Assembly: GCA_029857655.1 (NCBI GenBank)
Contig: JAOUGR010000006.1
Span: forward strand, 1 to 16,242
Reading direction: 5' to 3'
DNA length: 16,242 nt
DNA from: Gammaproteobacteria bacterium
GTDB taxonomy: Bacteria; Pseudomonadota; Gammaproteobacteria; Steroidobacterales; Steroidobacteraceae
Positions 14,244 through 16,242 of the stretch are shown in pieces; the stretch's first letter is position 1, and every line of letters starts with the position of its first letter. The notes under the pieces were generated by a model. It made no database searches. It was given only the letters and a program-made list of their open reading frames with translations, and was not told where the DNA came from. The position numbers were made by a program, and so were the translations under genes.

Positions 14244-15541
14244 AGAAGCCGATCGGCGCCACGCTCGCGAGCGCCACCTGCAGCCTGCTCGGCGCGCTGC
14301 CGGCCGCGCCGGTCGCCGCCCAGGAAGTGCCGACCTGGCAAGTGGACACGGCGCTCCTTTATTACGGCGAGGACGCGGGCCGCGTCAGCGATGGGAGCCT
14401 GGCGACCTCCATCCGTCGCGTGCTCGACGAGGACCGCAGCTTCAGCCTTAACTTGACGGTGGACGCATTGACCGGCGCCACGCCGAACGGCGCCGTGCCC
14501 AGCAACGGCGTGCAGACCTTCACGAGCCCTTCCGGCGGGGAAAGCTACCGGGTCGCTGCGGGCGAAGCGCCGCTCGACCCCAACTTCAAGGACACGCGCG
14601 TCGCGCTTTCCGGCAGCTGGCAGCAGGCGCTCGGCGATTCGATGCGCTGGAATGTGGGATTCAGCGGCTCGGACGAAATGGACTATCTGCATCTCGGGCT
14701 CGACACGCGGCTCGAACGCGACTTCAACCGCCGCAACACCACGGTCTTTGTCGGCGCCGCCTACGGCCGGGATGAAGTCAGGCCTCTGGGCGGTGCGCCC
14801 ATCGGATTCTCACCGATGATCCCAAGCGTGGGTGGGGGCGAAGACGACGAAGGCGAGGGCGAGGGGGGCGAGACGAAAGACGTCATCGACGCGCTCATCG
14901 GCGTGACGCAGATACTGAGCCGCCGCTCACTGGTGGAGGTTGCGCTCTCCTACGGGAAGAGCGACGGTTATCTGACCGATCCCTACAAGATCCTGTCGGT
15001 CGTCAGTCCGGTCACCGGTGCGCCGGTGCCGGGACCGGTGGGCAGCGGTCTCAACCTGTATCTTCACGAGCAGCGCCCGGATACCCGCACCAAGCAGAGC
15101 GTGTTCGCGGAGTGGCGTTACGCCTTCGATCGCGATTCGCTGGCGATCAGCTATCGGCTGATGGACGACGACTGGGGCGTGACCTCGAACACGGCGGAGG
15201 CCCGCTACCGCTGGAACATCTCGGAGAACAATTACCTCGAGCCGCACCTGCGCTACTACAAGCAGGGCGCCGCGGATTTCTATCGCACCGTGCTGTTCGC
15301 CGGCGCGCCGCTGCCGCAGTTCGCGTCGGCTGATTACCGCCTGGCGGACAACGAGACCTATACGGCCGGCATCAAGTACGGCCATCGAACCGAGCGGGGC
15401 GAGTTCTCCGTGCGTCTCGAGTACTACCACCAGACCGCAACCCCTTCACCGGGATCCGCCATCGGCGATCTGGCGAACTTCGACCTCGTTCCGCCCTTGA
15501 ACGCGGTGATTGCGCAATTTGGCTACAAATCCAGCTTCTGA
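14234..15541 (+). CDS. DUF3570 outer-membrane-type beta-barrel protein
   Basis: A 435-residue exported protein with a signal peptide (residues 1 to about 30, ending V-A-A-Q). The mature part is a series of amphipathic beta-strands and polar loops ending in F-G-Y-K-S-S-F, with the terminal Phe of outer-membrane barrels. Near the N-terminus lies V-D-A-L-T-G-A-T-P-N-G-A (Asp77 to Thr83 is D-A-L-T-G-A-T); I recall this region as conserved in DUF3570, and it matches the Dxx(S/T)GA(T/S) consensus flavinylated by ApbE. A strongly acidic low-complexity loop (residues about 200-216, Gly/Glu/Asp) is probably surface exposed. The ATG at 14234 has a GGGGGCGG stretch upstream and overlaps the DUF4266 gene by 10 nt. 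Family function is unknown; the operon suggests a redox or metal-related envelope role. Confidence 0.87.
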   Translation: MQLKKPIGATLASATCSLLGALPAAPVAAQEVPTWQVDTALLYYGEDAGRVSDGSLATSIRRVLDEDRSFSLNLTVDALTGATPNGAVPSNGVQTFTSPSGGESYRVAAGEAPLDPNFKDTRVALSGSWQQALGDSMRWNVGFSGSDEMDYLHLGLDTRLERDFNRRNTTVFVGAAYGRDEVRPLGGAPIGFSPMIPSVGGGEDDEGEGEGGETKDVIDALIGVTQILSRRSLVEVALSYGKSDGYLTDPYKILSVVSPVTGAPVPGPVGSGLNLYLHEQRPDTRTKQSVFAEWRYAFDRDSLAISYRLMDDDWGVTSNTAEARYRWNISENNYLEPHLRYYKQGAADFYRTVLFAGAPLPQFASADYRLADNETYTAGIKYGHRTERGEFSVRLEYYHQTATPSPGSAIGDLANFDLVPPLNAVIAQFGYKSSF

Positions 15542-16242
15542 TTACGCTCACGAGCGCGGCCTGTGGCGCTTTGAGTTCGAGTCGATGGCGAGCCCCTGCG
15601 TCGTGCTGTGCGAGTCGGAGGACACCGAGTATCTGCGCCGCCTGGCCGCGTTCGCGCGCGCCGAGTCGGCACGGATCGACCGGAAATTCAGCCGCTACCG
15701 CACGGACAGCGTCGTGCACGCGCTGCATTCGAGCCGCGGCAAGCCATTTCGCGTGGATGACGAGACCGCGCGCCTGCTCGAGTTCGGCGCGTCACTGTGG
15801 AAGCTGAGTGAGGGCCGCTTCGACCTGACCTCCGGCGTGCTGCGCCACGCCTGGCGCTTCGACGAAGGACAGTGCGAGGCAGACCCGGCGCGGATCCCGG
15901 GGCTGCTCGGGCGCATCGGTTGGCAGCGCGTGACCTGGCAGCCGCCATTCATCACATTGCCGGAAGGCATGGAGATCGACTTTGGCGGCATCGGCAAGGA
16001 GTACGCGGTCGATCGCGTCGCGGATTGGGCGGCAATCCAGTCGGACTGCCCGTTGCTCGTGAACTTCGGCGGCGACCTGCGCTGTTGCGGGTCACCGCCG
16101 CGAAGCGGCGCCTGGATGGTTGGCATCGAGTCGATCGAGAATTTTGGCCAGGCCGCGCGCCGCATCGAGCTGAAATCCGGTGCGCTCGCAACCAGCGGCG
16201 ATGCGCGCCGCTCGATCGAGATCGACGGCAAGCGCTACGGTC
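15519..16242 (+). CDS. apbE: ApbE-like FAD:protein FMN transferase, partial (3' end beyond right edge)
   Basis: ApbE moves FMN from FAD onto a Thr or Ser of a target protein, using magnesium. The roughly 240 residues present show the family marks in order: M-A-S-P-C near the start, F-D-L-T-S-G-V-L-R, D-F-G-G-I-G-K-E-Y-A-V-D-R (the flavin-binding region), L-V-N-F-G-G-D-L-R and L-A-T-S-G-D-A-R-R. The frame opens after a TGA at 15507-15509. TTG 15510, TTG 15519 or ATG 15585 are the possible starts; I prefer a TTG, which overlaps the DUF3570 gene by about 23 nt, because the ATG lies inside the conserved M-A-S-P-C strand. None of these gives a signal peptide or lipobox, whereas many Gram-negative ApbE proteins are periplasmic lipoproteins. 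The C-terminal part is outside the window. Confidence 0.9.
   Translation, partial: MATNPASDYAHERGLWRFEFESMASPCVVLCESEDTEYLRRLAAFARAESARIDRKFSRYRTDSVVHALHSSRGKPFRVDDETARLLEFGASLWKLSEGRFDLTSGVLRHAWRFDEGQCEADPARIPGLLGRIGWQRVTWQPPFITLPEGMEIDFGGIGKEYAVDRVADWAAIQSDCPLLVNFGGDLRCCGSPPRSGAWMVGIESIENFGQAARRIELKSGALATSGDARRSIEIDGKRYG

Overview
The window is a densely packed stretch of a high-GC Gram-negative genome, most likely a gammaproteobacterium (inferred from two outer-membrane beta-barrels, lipoprotein signals, a YaiO homologue, a DedA protein and a DUF4266/DUF3570/ApbE cluster; no rRNA or other phylogenetic marker is present). No intergenic gap exceeds about 60 bp. I see no tRNA, rRNA, CRISPR array, insertion sequence, phage gene or long repeat. 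Genes at both window edges are cut.

Region A (1-4716) looks like a regulated envelope-polysaccharide locus. A histidine kinase on the minus strand (cut by the left edge) starts 27 bp from a plus-strand run of four overlapping genes: a single-domain response regulator, a TPR plus outer-membrane-barrel protein of the YaiO type, a membrane-anchored HEAT-repeat protein and a membrane-bound family 2 glycosyltransferase of the PgaC/HmsR/NodC type. Each gene overlaps the next by 4-23 nt, so the four are probably translated together. The parts parallel the PgaA (TPR-barrel) and PgaC (synthase) logic of exopolysaccharide secretion, with the HEAT protein as an extra component. This is one of two candidates for a little-described system.

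Region B (4720-8876, minus strand) reads amidohydrolase (exported), YeiH-type transporter, TolB-like beta-propeller lipoprotein and DedA membrane protein. It converges on the glycosyltransferase with only 3 bp between stop codons.

Region C (8898-13474, plus strand) holds an exported M3-like zinc peptidase divergent from the amidohydrolase, an MddA-like thiol S-methyltransferase, and a PQQ-dependent dehydrogenase of the membrane glucose/quinate dehydrogenase family. The dehydrogenase has a signal peptide and a C-terminal membrane anchor instead of the usual N-terminal membrane domain.

Region D (13531 to the right edge, plus strand) is a second overlapping operon: TlpA/ResA-like thioredoxin, a small DUF4266 lipoprotein ending in a Gly/Cys tail, a DUF3570 outer-membrane-type barrel protein, and a partial ApbE (FAD:protein FMN transferase). 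The DUF3570 protein carries a D-A-L-T-G-A-T stretch that matches the known ApbE flavinylation consensus. With ApbE encoded directly downstream, this is the most interesting testable idea in the window, although the ApbE shows no export signal.
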